Of a DNA stretch of 64,000 nt, positions 22,370-37,492 are shown piece by piece. The position numbers and the translations under genes were made by a program. Under the pieces are notes generated by a model, which did no database searches, was not told the DNA's origin, and was given only the letters and a program-made list of their open reading frames with translations. The stretch is taken from assembly GCA_964006375.1 (NCBI GenBank), contig OZ023265.1, positions 150,698,769 to 150,762,768 on the forward strand, in the 5' to 3' direction. Position 1 is the first letter of the stretch, and every line of letters begins with the position of its first letter. The stretch is from Tillus elongatus. Taxonomy: Eukaryota; Arthropoda; Insecta; Coleoptera; Cleridae.

Positions 22370-22375
22370 TTTATT
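22370..22375 (-). terminator. polyadenylation signal of BubR1 gene
   Basis: AATAAA on the minus strand, 96 bp beyond the kinase stop codon. It is the first good signal in a plausible 3' UTR. An AATTATTTTTT-type stretch lies between, without another AATAAA. Confidence 0.6.
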
Positions 22376-22470
22376 AAACTAAAAATATCGAGAGTAACCT
22401 AAGAAACTACATATATAAATACATTTAAAATGCACCCGGTGCAATAAATAATCATAAAAAAATAATTTCG

Positions 22471-23105
22471 CTATCGGTTTTTCAAGATGTTAATAATAAA
22501 TCGCATTTCACCTAAGAAATCATCATAATGATTTAAAGCTTCCTCTAACAGCATCTGCAACGGCAGGCTTTCAGCGGGCCCGCTGTGCTGATTAAGTAGA
22601 CTACTAAAGAACATGTTCCACAGATCCATCCGCATATATCTTGGTAATCTCTGTGTGATCGACCAAAGCCCATCTTTCTTCTGAAGCTGTATGTACTTAT
22701 CGAAAAGAAGAACATGCGCTGTGGCAGCAATACAAAACATATCAGTATGATAACTCCAGGGCCTTCCGTCACGCATCTCGCAACAAACAAAGTCTTCTGT
22801 TGTTATTTTTCTTGTGAAAACTGTGTTTGGAGGGAATAGGTTCATATCGATGCTGCATCCAAAGTCTATAAGCTGTAAAGTGACACTATCGCCTACTAAA
22901 TGTATAAGAAAGTTGTCAGGTTTTATATCAGCATGAATTATTTTTACTTGGTGCATAGCCTCCACTATTCTCAGCATTTCAAAACAGAAGTAAATGCAAA
23001 GACTTTCCTTCATTGGTTTTCCAGATTTTTGTTTTACAGTATTGACAAGATCCAGCAGAGAACCGCAGGGCATGTATTTTGAAACTAGGATGGATGCTTG
23101 GTCAC
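22471..23105 (-). CDS. BubR1: BubR1 terminal exon: kinase C-lobe and stop
   Basis: Last exon, 635 bp. It starts after TTTTATTTTCAG with two bases that complete a Ser codon from the previous exon. Numbering residues within the 892 visible: 683-692 DQASILVSKY leads into the hinge; 739-746 HADIKPDN is the catalytic loop with Asp741, Lys743 and Asn746; 762-764 DFG binds magnesium; 764-780 GCSIDMNLFP is typical of Bub1 kinases; a WSYHTDMFCIAATAHVLLF helix follows. The frame ends in TAG. Vertebrate BubR1 is a pseudokinase, but here the three catalytic elements are present, so an active serine/threonine kinase is expected. It acts at kinetochores and in the mitotic checkpoint. The preceding intron is 5,058 bp. 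Confidence 0.95.
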
Positions 23106-23199
23106 CTGAAAATAAAAAGTTATTTGAAACTGTAACGAAGTTACTTTTTTTTGGTGTAAATATTTATTTAGTTGTAAGTCACGAAATTAGGTCCCGCAA

Positions 23200-24815
23200 T
23201 ATCAAAGTGCCAAATGCACTTTTATAAATATTTAATTTAGCTTTAAGTATGAGATATTTTATTGATGATTGCTCCCATACGGAAATATATAAATTAAGAA
23301 GCTTATTTTGCTGTAAATATAAGGTTTATTTACCAGTTTATTATTGCCCGAAGATGAATCTAAATCTAGTTTAAGATGCGAAGTTATTTTCTGAAATATA
23401 AAAGTGCTAAAGGCACTTTTATAAATATTTAATTTACCTGTTTATCATTGCCTGAGGATGCATCTAATTAAGTCCCGAAGGTTGTTCCCGAAATATAAAA
23501 GTGCCAAATGCACTTTTATAAATATGTAATTTAGCTTTAAGTATGAGACATCTTATTGAAGATTGCTCACATACGGAAATACATAAATTCCGAAGTTTGT
23601 TTTGCTGTAAATATAAATTTAATTTACCCGTTTATCATTGCCCAATGAGGCATCTAAATCTAGTTTAAGCCCCAAAGTTATTTTCCGAAATATAAAAGCG
23701 CGAAAAAGTTGAAAAAGATGTGTTTTCATTGCAATAAAAAGGTTGAAAGTGTAGTTATGTGTCGGAAATGCGGCTGTGCTTTCCATCCAGCGTGCTTGCG
23801 GCAGGCAGCGTCGTTGAGGAATGCAGACTGTGTCCACGAACCTGAGGAAGCTGAGCGTGTGGACATGACCTCAAGGCTTGATGGTGAGGTAGATGTGTTG
23901 AGAGTCTTGGTGCAGGAATTGCAGAGTAAGAACAACATTTTGGAAGAAAACTCACAACTTCTGAGGGAGAAAATAGGCTGGGTGTCGGTGGCAGCTCAGG
24001 GTGAGGCCGAACAATGGTTTGCAGCAAATGAACTGCTGCTTAACAGAGAAAAGACAAATAGAATGGTGTTCTCTATCAGGCAACTTGACGAGATAGGAGC
24101 ACTGTTGGAGAGCACAAGATTTCTGGGTGTTGTCATTGACTCAAGGCTTCTGTGGGATAAACATGTTGTCTCAGTGGCTGGTAAACTCTCAAAGGGCCTG
24201 TTCTTGCTTCGAGGCTATACATGTGATGTGTGTTGCAGGTTACAGGGATGATTGTAGAGCGCTTTTTGGACACATGAATATACTTACACTACCAGCACTC
24301 TATATCTTTGAAAATTTGATGTACATCCAAGGAGAATGTGGGTGAATACCAGAGTCACTGAGATATCCATACCTATGGTGCGAGACAAAGGGAGAACATT
24401 GTGCCCATCTATTGGCGACTGGAGAGATGTCGGAGTGGGACTGGCTACTGGGCAATTAAGTTATACAATAAAAAATATCTGCTTATATTAGAAACTTGCC
24501 GTTGCTGAAGTTTAGGAACAGAGTGAGGGAAATACTGTAGAGAAATTCCTTCTATTCAGTGGAAGAGTTCTTGAGGTTCGAGTTTTAGAATTTAGAAGTG
24601 AAGTTTTCCAGGGTTTCTGGATAATTTTATATTTAGCCTTTTAAATGGCTTTATGTGTGCAGCTTTTTTTTTAAGCTGATTTTATCTGTATTGTTTGTGA
24701 TCTGTGCATATTGCTGTGTGTAATCCTGGCACTAATAAATTATTATTATTATTAAATGCACTTTTATAAATATTTAATTTACCCGTTTATTATTGCCTGA
24801 GGATGCATCTAATTA
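23200..24815 (+). repeat. palindrome-bearing intronic repeat, split by a LINE
   Basis: Three near copies of AAGTGCCAAATGCACTTTTA (about 23204, 23402 and 23499; the second is AAGTGCTAAAGGCAC) and a partial one at 24756. Each is followed by TAAATATTTAATTTA and then by GTTTATTATTGCC...GATG. The hairpin AAAGTGC/GCACTTT recurs in every unit. Units are not of equal length, so this is an irregular tandem cluster. A CR1-derived LINE interrupts it between 23706 and 24753. Confidence 0.6.
23706..24753 (+). mobile_element. internally deleted CR1-like LINE (PHD finger joined to RT end)
   Basis: An open frame 23709-24251 begins with a PHD-type zinc finger (CFHC..., CRKC, HPAC at residues 5-28), as in CR1-clade ORF1. 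It runs through a coiled-coil-like stretch and then, without a stop, into ORF2 C-terminal sequence (AEQWFAANELLLN, FLGVVIDSRLLWDKHV). The endonuclease and reverse-transcriptase core are missing. Downstream coding (RALFGHMNILTLPALYIFENL) matches 53225-53895. The 3' tail is AATAAATTATTATTATTA. Non-autonomous by structure. Confidence 0.8.
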
Positions 24816-25265
24816 AGGTTATTTGTCATGCGGATTTGTTATAAACCACCTTTATTTTATATAGTTTACAGTGCGAGCGCTATCGTAGGTTTCAATCTAC
24901 ACGTTAAGTGAACAGGACAGCGCTCCCACTACTAAGCAAGCCCGACAGTGGTGGAAGCAATGGACTGGGAAAACTGATAACAGCCCACTATATAAGAACG
25001 CTCTCACTGTACACCGGCAGTCAGTAGTCAGTCAGTCGTGAGTCCGTCCGGGAAGTTGTCCAGTACCTAGTGAATAGTGTGTAAGCAGCTGTTCTCCTGT
25101 ACACCAGTGCCGCCGTAATCCAGTGTCGTCCAGAGGTAATTTTCTTGGTATTTCCCTTTCTTGGACCGTGTACGTCCGTGTCGAAGACCCACCACTTGGT
25201 GAAGCTAAAGTGTGCACGTCCTCTTTAGCTGAGCCGATCTTCCCTCGCATCCCACCGCCATCCTA
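24816..25265 (+). promoter_or_regulatory. promoter-bearing element, possibly a solo LTR
   Basis: Less AT-rich than its flanks. CTATATAAG at 24988-24996 lies about 30 bp before TCAGTAGTCAGTCAGTC (25021), the arthropod initiator motif, so a complete TATA-Inr core promoter is spelled out on the plus strand, antisense to the host gene. It begins with TGTCATGCGG right where the preceding repeat stops. No convincing terminal CA or target duplication was found, so the LTR interpretation is tentative. Confidence 0.4.
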
Positions 25266-25310
25266 ATGTTGTTACTTAAAATAGGTGTTGGGACACTAGG
25301 ATATATAAAA

Positions 25311-25662
25311 AATAATAATTATGTGATTGTTAAATGGCTCCATTGTGTCTTAATATGTCCCACCAACTGTCAAAAATATGCATGAGTGAAATCTCCTGAA
25401 ATTACGCTATCCACTCAATGAGACTGATATCAAGTTTAAAGAGCCGGTACCGAGTTAACGGGACTGCAAGTTCGCTACCTTTGGCAGCATTCGATGCCTG
25501 TAAAGTTAAAGTTCGAAGTATTTTTGAGCATTGAAGTTCGAACTATTTTGGAGAATTACATATTACGAACTACTTCAACATCACAAGTGCGAAAATATTT
25601 TCGAACCGAAGGTTTGGTTCGAGTTCAGGTTCGGTTTAAAATTTTGAAGCTTCGCATACCTC
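25311..25662 (+). mobile_element. hAT-like non-autonomous element
   Basis: Related to 7820-8050. The right end, in reverse complement, reads CTAGAGGTATGCGAAGC, then repeated CGAACC motifs, like the left end at 1629. No coding capacity. The left boundary is uncertain. Confidence 0.4.
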
Positions 25663-25924
25663 TAGTAAACATTGGTTTGTTTAAGCATTATTTTTGAACT
25701 ACAGGGGGTGCTCAATATTGTGAGAAAAAATATTTTTTATATAACTGGGTCAACATATCAATGCAGACACCAGTGGTTAAATTTAATATTTCATTTTACT
25801 CACAAAGGGTGCGTCTTTATCCCTTGTTTACATCCACCACTGTACTTCCCCAGTTATGAAAAAAAAATATTGCTGCAATGTCAGATTTAACAAAATTGCC
25901 ACAGCTTTGAAAAAAAATACAAGA

Positions 25925-27655
25925 TTTATTCAATTCAATTCAATTACATACAAATGGTATAAATATTTACAACTGTAGACTACAAATAAAGAAAAAAGAA
26001 AATTTTAATAAACCTAAAAAACCCCACATAAGTCTTAGACTTGTACGTGGGTGTGAGACATACGTAAATTACACAACTGCCTGGCATGATAATTGATTTC
26101 TACACATGTATATATAGCAACATAGCAAACGTAAAAGCGACCAAAAACACGCACATATTAGCTGCAGATATACACATATAACAATTAAAACAATAAACAA
26201 TTAGAACAATAACCAATTTTCATTACCGAAGCACACCATCAAACAAAGACAAAAAGGACAACGGCTTGTCAAAATCCCTGCTTTGAGAGCCAGCAACAGC
26301 ATTGGTACCCTAACTTAAGGCAACAATCACTCCCGTCTCGACATAGGTAACCATTTCAGCCATAAAAATAACCGTCAAACAATATCAAAAATGACGTGTC
26401 ATACACAGCAAAAAAAACAGCATCATCACATTCCAATCCAGCAACTGAATCAGGAACTATAGGTATTCTTCAGATCAATCATTTGATGAATACGGGGTCG
26501 GCCCTCATTCAGTATCCATTTCTTCACTTGTTTCCTGAACAATGCAATGGAGTTAGCAGATCTTATATCGCCTGTAAGCAAGTTGAATATCCTCGGACCC
26601 AAAAACAAGTGGCATCGTTGTCCTACAGTATTTCCTCCTTTTATAGTATTGTACCGATGTTGGCAATGATTGCAGCAACCAATAACTCTCTTCTGGTGCA
26701 CGAGGAGTTGAAGGCAATATAGTTGTCTCACATCCATAAGTTCTGACTCTATGTATAAACTATCCGTTGGAAACACATATGCTCTGCCCAACATTATCTT
26801 GATTATCCATTTTTGAACCATCTCCAGTTCCTCAAATAATTATTTGTCACCCCGCCCCATGCCACAATTCCGTATGTAAGATGTCTCTATACTTTTTTCA
26901 AATACGTTATCTTCAAAATATTTTTCAAAAATTTAAACATTGGAACAAGTCCTCGGATTTTTTTGACAAGGCATGACACATGCACATCCCACCTCAAGTG
27001 TCTGTCCAGCACTACACCCAGATATCTAACACTATTTGCAGTTTTTAGATCGCAAGCAAAACCATCACACTGAATACTGAGCCCGCTAAAAGGAGGAAGA
27101 TTATTACTGTAACTTGAGAACGGTAGATAGCATGTTTTATTCATATTGATTGACAGAGAGTTAAACTGTAAGTGTTTTACTATTCTAGGAAAATCTTCCC
27201 TCACAATATTTTCTAATTCCCCCCGGGACTGAGCAGTATAGAACAGCACAGTGTCGTCAGCAAAGCTCGTGATTTTTGCCTTTATATTACAAAGAACAGG
27301 TCATTTATATATATATATTAAATAAGACGGGTCCAAGTACTGTGCCCTGAGGAACACCGCAATCAATGCTTTTATAAGAACTGTATGCACCCCCCATCGA
27401 CACAAATTGTTTTCTGTTTGAAATATAACTTCTCATAAGCTTTAATGTTATACCCCTAAATCCAATCTCCTCCAAACACTGCAAAAGTCCAGCATGATCA
27501 ATGGTATCGAATGCTTTAGACAAATATAGAAATATACAAAGCGATGACTGCTTAGAATCCAGCACCTCGTACACTTTCGAAGTCACGTCCAGGATAGCGT
27601 CTTGAGTTGACACAGCTTCTCTAAACCCAAACTGTTGAGGTGAGATCAACTTATA
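25925..27655 (-). pseudogene. 5'-truncated CR1/Jockey-type LINE
   Basis: Minus strand. 27305-27649 has the reverse-transcriptase fingers/palm (FGFREAVSTQDAI, LSKAFDTIDH, GVPQGTVLGPVLF). FADDTVLFY spans about 27240-27270 across a frame break. 26887-27249 carries INMNKT and RYLGVVLDRHLRWD. 26450-26821 is the C-terminal region. The 3' end is a CAATT pentamer run (25928-25945 on the plus strand), the tail of this family. At least two frameshifts, no intact protein. Inserted in the last BubR1 intron in the same orientation as the gene. Confidence 0.8.
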
Positions 27656-27929
27656 TTTAAGTATATACTACAGAAAGTTACTAAATAATTACATTTATGA
27701 AACATTTCCCTTACAAATAAACGAAACTACTACTACTTTATATACCAATATGCACCCATGACCAGGAAACTATCATTATGTAACAAAGTTAAAAAACAAA
27801 ACTATCGTAATGGGAGTCGAGGCAAGTATTGTGACTGCTTAAGGACTTTTTTTTAAATTTGTGGCCAAGGAAAGGAGCTTTCGAGGGTATATTGCAACCA
27901 CAACCACCACACAACTATGCACCTATCAT
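27656..27929. other. intron sequence, nothing recognised
   Basis: AT-rich BubR1 intron DNA without a supported feature. Confidence 0.4.
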
Positions 27930-28115
27930 TGTGTTTCAACTATTTATCATAAAACGGAAACAAAATTTTTCCCTGACAGGGACAAAAAGTCCCTGACTTT
28001 TGGTCAATTTTTGCAATTTTGCCCAATTTTTTCCTGATTGAACTGACAACATTTTTTCTTCCACAAATTCCGACTTTTCCCGGTTTTCCAGACTAGTGCG
28101 ACTTTGTCCTAATAA
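27930..28115. mobile_element. MITE fragment, same family as 54993-55454
   Basis: Shares TTATCATAAAA-GGAAACAAA, repeated TTTTTCCCTGAC and the end CCCGGTTTTCCAGAC with the element at 55 kb. Only the right portion is present, and its terminal CCCTG is lost. Confidence 0.55.
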
Positions 28116-28163
28116 CACTGAATGCCACTCTTATTTAAAAATTTAATTATCAAATATACTTAC

Positions 28164-28464
28164 TGAAATATCCTAGAGTAACATCCATGAACCTGTCGAT
28201 CAATTGATGATTGATTAGTCTTGCCTGCAACTCTCTACAAATGTAAAATTCCCAACGGTTGGCTGGTTTCTGATATTTTAGTGCCACTGTTTGTCTATTG
28301 CGTACATCTTGTGCCTTGTACACAACCCCAAATGTACCCTTACCCAGCTGTTTCTCGACAATATAGCTTTGCTTACCAACCCTGACAGCATCTTTGCTCA
28401 CTTTGAGCTTAGGCAAGCTCGGCTGCAAGATGTAACCGTCAGTATGAACTCCTGGAAAGTTTAT
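28164..28464 (-). CDS. BubR1: BubR1 exon: kinase N-lobe
   Basis: 301 bp, starting in phase 0 after TTTTGCAG and ending with one base before GTAAGT. Visible residues 582-681. An N-terminal extension (INFPGVHTDGYILQPSLPKL) is typical of Bub1-type kinases. GKGTFG (622-627) is the glycine loop, VALK with Lys644 is the ATP-binding lysine, and QKPANRWEFY follows, a signature of Bub1 kinases, with Glu653 as the likely salt-bridge partner. All three N-lobe catalytic features are present. The exon joins in frame to the C-lobe exon (LGYF-S-DQAS). Confidence 0.95.
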
Positions 28465-28574
28465 CTGCAAAAGAAAACATTTAATAAAACAAAGATAAAC
28501 AGTTCTTGATAAAATAATGCCACTAACAGAAAAAGATGTTTCCATAAAAGTTACAAGGACATGAAGTAACAAGT

Positions 28575-28900
28575 ACGCAACTGGACTTTATAACTCCAAC
28601 TGCAGATACTGCACTAAAGCAACAGAAACAACAGAACATATGCTATGCGACAGCATGGTCCAGTTTTGCAAAAGGCTCAAATACTGCCCAAAAAGATAGT
28701 GGACTACCTAAAAATCCTGAACATTTTTTGGACAACTATTAAAAAAAAAGAATCATGCACAAAAGACTCCTTGGGGTTGCAGCGCTGAGAGGCCAAAGGC
28801 CTATAAAACTCATTGAGTGGAATCCTAACTACAATAGAGCTGTAAGTCAAATCTACATAAAAGCCTGCATTGTTTATTAATGCCTGTAACATAGATGTAT
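28575..28900 (+). mobile_element. 3' end of an RNase H-type LINE
   Basis: Reads CRYCTKATETTEHMLCD, a LINE zinc-knuckle end, then a non-coding tail with GCAGCGCTGAGAGGCCAAAG. The same tail occurs twice at 48545-48760. A short, 5'-truncated fragment lying between two BubR1 exons and extending to near the next exon. Confidence 0.5.
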
Positions 28901-28967
28901 AAAAATTTTTAAATACACAGTCTAATTTTCAACATAATATAAAGATAGCCAATAAAAACCAACTTAC

Positions 28968-29289
28968 CCGTTCTAATAAAGTATTCAAGACATGTGGCTT
29001 AAAAGGATCTGAGGGAGCACGCTCCAGTGGTTTGGATGGGGTGGGAGGTGGTATGGTTCTAACTGGACTAGATGGTGCACTAGGTACCGGACTCGCTTGC
29101 ATCGGTTGGGGATGCTGAGTGTCAAAGTCCATCAGATCTCCCAAAAGACTAGACCTCAATTCAGCATTCGCCATCAAGTTTTGGGCCAAGTAACTATTGT
29201 GCTCTTCAGATATAGTACCCATATTGGCATGCTTGGTATGACTACTGTATATTGAAGATTTGGTAGCAGCACCAGAACTAGAGCTAGAA
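28968..29289 (-). CDS. BubR1: BubR1 exon: serine/proline-rich linker
   Basis: 322 bp. The acceptor TTGTTTCAG is followed by one base that completes a Gly codon. The donor is CGG-GTAAGT, phase 0. Visible residues 475-581: a Ser run, then a low-complexity linker with several SP/TP sites (ASPVP, SSPVR, PPTPSK) that could be phosphorylated by mitotic kinases, then PFKPHVLNTLLER, the start of the kinase-domain extension. No intrinsic enzymatic motif. Confidence 0.92.
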
Positions 29290-29597
29290 CTGAAACAATA
29301 ATATAATAATAATAATATTAAATAGCTTTTATTAACATATAGTGCTACTATATGATAAACAGTAGAGTTCACAAATTATACACTGTATCTATAAAGTAAT
29401 GCATAAATGCAATAAAATTGAAAGTGGCCATTATTGTCAAAAACTAACTTTTTGATATAAAACTCTCACACCTATCGTCATACCTCTTCAACGGGTAGCT
29501 ACCCCTACGAAATTTTGAAATTGGATGATAGTGTAATCTCTCATCTTTTTAAATATAAGCAAATTCTCTATTCAGCAACACCATTTTTTTTTTGTAC
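29290..29597. other. intron sequence, nothing recognised
   Basis: AT-rich intron DNA up to the left end of the next transposon. Confidence 0.4.
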
Positions 29598-31084
29598 GAA
29601 TAAAATAAAGTGAATTTTTATTATCAGTAACACCTACCACCACTGAAGCCTGTAAAGAATTACATAATTCAGTCTGATGATATTGATGTGTCATAAAAAC
29701 TAATCAAGCATAAGTTTGATAATTTTTTGCGATACAATCTCCAGATAATAGTAGTAAATTTATTGTCGTACAAAGTGAATGTGTATAATTTTCAACTTTT
29801 GCTTTTTTCAAATTAACTATTGAATGGTTGGTAAAATGCGTTTATCAATAGCTCAAAGGATTGAAGTTCTAATGGTGATTGGTTATGGTGACAAGATCCA
29901 AACTCAGGCAGAGGTGTGTATTCTGTTTAATACTAAATATCTGGATATGTCTATCAATCAATCAACAGTGAATCGAATCTACTTTAATACTACATGGAGA
30001 AGTTAGCCGTCAAAACTGCAGATGCAAGGGAAGATCCAAGATGTATGCGACAGAATCACACACAATATCCAGAAAAGGTAAAGTTTGGGGGGGCGTGGGT
30101 GGCGGTTGTGTGTTATGGTTAGGAGTAGGATTATTGATCCCTACTTTTTTGTTGTAACTATAAATTAGACCACAATATTTACAATTTTTACAGCAATATC
30201 TCATTCCGACGTTATTGAACTTATTTCCTGATGGACACAATGCTGGTATGGTAAATCATAACGTGTGGTATCAACAAGATGGTGCCCCCGCAGATTATGA
30301 CATTAACGTTCAACAGTGTCTGGATCAACAATTTCCCAACAGATGGATTGGTGCAATCGAGTGGCCACCAAGCTCACCTGACCTAACTCCCTTAGATTTT
30401 TTATGTGGGGTCATTTGAAGAATGTGGTATTCAAAAGTAAACCAGATAATATCGACGAATTAAAAACAGGTATTAAAACTTAATGTACCAACATTTCTCC
30501 AGATATTATAAATAGAGTCCAACAAGAAGGCAGACATTTCGAACATTTGATTAGATAAGAATGAACTATGTAATTCTTTACAGGCTTCACTTGTGTTAGG
30601 TGTTACTGATGATAAAAATGTTATTACTCATAAGTTCACTTGGAGAACCCCAATCACCACAACACATATTTCAAAGACCTGATGATCGTTTCACTAACCA
30701 AGTTGGAGTCATCAGAGGATGAAAAATTCTAAATTAAAATCAACCGTTACTGTGTATTCATATCACACCTAGGTAACGAACTAATCCGAAGTAAGTTGTA
30801 TTCGGTGACCATCGTTTGTCTATTGTGTAAATACTTAAACGGAACCAGGTCGAAGAACTACTTTAGTCTTCTAGTTGACAAATTTATGAGCTTTTATCTA
30901 ATCTAAGGATAATGGGCTTAAAATTTAAGAATTTTTCATCCTCTGATGACGCTTACTTGGTTAGTGAAACGATCATCAGGTCTTTGAAATATGTGTTCTG
31001 GTAATTTGGGTTCTCCAAGTGTACTTATCAGTACGCATCACAGGTTCCAGTTTTCACATAGTTATTACTCACTTTATTTTATTC
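29598..31084 (+). mobile_element. Tc1/mariner-superfamily element, internally deleted, split in its right TIR
   Basis: The left inverted repeat (29598-29675) matches the right one (30558-30630 plus 31072-31084) in reverse complement; a 62-bp core (29614-29675 against 30558-30619) aligns without gaps. Inside, 29824-30006 codes for a helix-turn-helix start (RLSIAQRIEVLMVIGYGDK), and 30215-30560 for the C-terminal DDE part (VWYQQDGAPA, NRWIGAIEWPP, SPDLTPLDF). About the middle half of the transposase is missing and stops are present. The motif set is that of insect DUF4817/DDE_3-type transposases. Non-autonomous. Confidence 0.8.
30631..31060. mobile_element. foldback/MITE inserted in the transposon TIR
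   Basis: Arms of about 105 bp (30631-30735 and 30926-31030) are nearly perfect inverted repeats, sharing ACACATATTTCAAAGACCTG and GATGATCGTTTCACTAACCA. An 11-bp direct repeat, GTTATTACTCA, lies at 30620-30630 and 31061-31071 and is probably the target duplication. Removing one copy and the insert restores the right TIR of the surrounding element. No coding capacity. Confidence 0.8.
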
Positions 31085-32230
31085 CTAGAAAAAAATAATT
31101 GTTGTTGCTGAAACATAGCAGTGACTGGTGTGATAATATCTAAGTGTTTCGCTGCCAGTAAGTAATCCGCTTTAGAAACGTTCCTATCATGGTGTAACCT
31201 TATATTTTTGTTGCGCTGACAAGTATAACAAACATCTTACTTATACCAATTTTATTGCCTAATTATTTAAAATAAATGGATAAATGGTTATATTAAGTCA
31301 TTATTTGGTTGTTGCTCATCATAGTTGGAAGGGTTTTACTCAGTGATCGATGTGATCATGGTCAAACTGCATTTGTGGGACTGTTCGGTTATTCTGCGGA
31401 AATTATCTTAATTCATTCGTAATATTAAACTGACCGTTAGAGGTGTGGTTGCTTTAGGACCACCTGTGAAGAACATATAGGCTTCTTAAGTCGCACACAT
31501 CATTAAACAACTTTTAGAAACAGGTTAAAGTTTATAGTTTAACAGTGTTTCATTGGTATTTATAACACTAAAAGCGGAACAATGTTTTGTACCCACCTCT
31601 GTTTAGCATATTCCAGCTTGATAAGAAACAATTAGTTCTTGACTCCCTTACAAATTCTGAGTGGTTATCTACATGTGACATACTTTGTGTATTGTAGACT
31701 ATGATTGATTTGACGTTAGGTTAGTCATACTAGGGGAATACTCATTTTTGACCCCTAGCCTACCTCAGGGTTTGTTTTAGAAACCCTTTAAAGGGGGTTA
31801 TAAAAGATTACCGCACACAGCATGGGGCTCGATTTATTTGAAATGGATTCATTGCCTTGATCTTTTTTAGAAAAGTGTTTCTGCAATTCGGGAAATACTT
31901 TGGCAAAAGTTTGGTTGCCACGATTTCAATATTTTGGATGTTGGTTGTGCGACAGTCTTGGAATTAAATTTGCCTAGCTGTTTAAGGGTTTCGACTACAT
32001 ATGGTTATGGGCTGTTGACAGATTTTTCTTGGGTGACTTTGAGCATATTTGGATAATATATATGGGGGATATATTTGAAAAATATTATTATTTTTTTGTT
32101 GCTTTTGCCAAAGTTATTCGAGATGTCACACAAATTCATTGTTAATCGTCTAGTACAGAATGAGCTTGTTTAAGAAATAAAGGTATAAGGTCTCACGACA
32201 AGTACTGTGGAAGATAGGCGCAAATAGTTA
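31085..32230. other. intron sequence; possible TATA box at 31799
   Basis: No gene recognised. GGGGGTTATAAAAGATTACC near 31794-31813 could be the promoter of the following gypsy relic, but no LTR pair could be delimited. Confidence 0.35.
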
Positions 32231-36181
<3,951 letters not shown>

Positions 36182-36257
36182 CAAAAGGAAGCATACGGGA
36201 CTGTTTTATAAGTACCTTTTTTGCATTTAGCACAGCCACAAACCTTAGCTTACTGTA

Positions 36258-36506
36258 AGGCTAGATGTATTCTCACTGTAATTAGAAATGCAGACTGCTT
36301 TCGCCCTAACTAATGCTCGTCAGTGCGCTATACCTATCACAGTGAGAACACACCTGTAGTAATACGGCTATGGTAGCCAACCTCCTAGAACATTGTGAGA
36401 TGTACAACAGGGTCGCCATCTCGGTGCGGAACCAGGTAGTATGTTGAACATACGACTTAGAGCGGAACCAGTCTACGTTTCTAATTACAGTGAGAATACA
36501 TCTACC
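36258..36506. mobile_element. MITE with about 40-bp inverted repeats
   Basis: 36259-36300 (CTAGATGTATTCTCACTGTA, then ATTAGAAATGCAGACTG) is the reverse complement of 36464-36506 with few mismatches. The interior (36375-36440) also occurs inverted at 37493-37556. No coding capacity. Confidence 0.65.
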
Positions 36507-37440
36507 CTTTTTTTTCCTCCCTTAGGGCTCGTCCGCGACTTCGCCGCCCCGAAAGCATGCAGCCTTTGGCTTATTGTGCATGACCTTAGTCTTTTTACTC
36601 CACCCATTCCAAAATCATTGTGCCTTGAACTAGCCTGCACAGTAATTGGTAGGGTGAAGTTTTATATTGCTCTGTCTCCGGTCTAGACTGACCGTAGATC
36701 AGTTGTCTTTTGTGGTCCAGAGCTTTACACTCGCACAAGATGTGCTATGCTGATTCCTCCCCCCTCGCCGCAGAGTCTGCATGCGAGGTCCCCCTTGAAC
36801 CGCCCCATTTTATGCAGGTGTTTCTTCACGGCATGTGTCCCGTCAAGAAAAAACCTGTTCTGTTTCTGAGCTGTCCTCTGCTAAGATTTAGCAGCTCCAC
36901 AGCTCTCTTTGAACTGGGTTCGTCAATTACTGAGTTCCCATGTCTGAGCCCTGGACAGTCTGCACAGTACACCATGTGTTCGTTTCTGACCCAGGACTTA
37001 ATGGCTCCCCTGGCTGTGCTCTTTGTCACGCCCCGAGCCGCTTCTGGTCCCATAGATGGTTCTGCTGACCCTCTCTTCGCAAGACTGTCAGCTTCTTCAT
37101 TGCCTTTGACCCCCGAGTGACCCGGCACGCAGATGAGAGTGACCTCATTCTGCCCAGCCAGGTCGCTCATCGTCTCGGCACTCACAGCCAGGAATTTACC
37201 CGTGGGCTACTTAGGACCTTAAGGGCTGCCTGTGGCTATGAGGATCCGCTTGTTGGTGTAGCCCCTCCTCTTGTTCTCCCGCACACAGTGCAGGATGGCG
37301 TACATTTTGGCCTGAAAGACCGTTGCATGGGCTCTGAGGGAAATACTATGACGTACCCCCTGGGTCCTTCCGAATATATATGCCCTTACATACATTGTCC
37401 CTGTATCAGAGAAGAAATGGGCCAAGGCTGAAAATTTGGT
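36507..37440 (-). pseudogene. 5'-truncated RNase H-bearing LINE
   Basis: Minus strand, with a poly(A) tail seen as the T run at 36508-36515. It contains the RNase H domain (ICVPGHSGVKGNEEADSLAK) and the end of the pol protein. Several frame breaks, including an extra AA near 36846. Same family as 59145-60029, but older-looking and extending further 5'. Confidence 0.8.
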
Positions 37441-37492
37441 TGTACACAGTCTCTATCTATAACATTTTGTGTTAACTAGAGCTGTGGTGATA

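Noticed and set aside
22471..23073. A separate small kinase gene beginning at the ATG at 23073
   Set aside because: The frame extends upstream to a good acceptor at 23106-23107 and joins in phase to the exon carrying the glycine loop and catalytic lysine. Alone it would lack the N-lobe.
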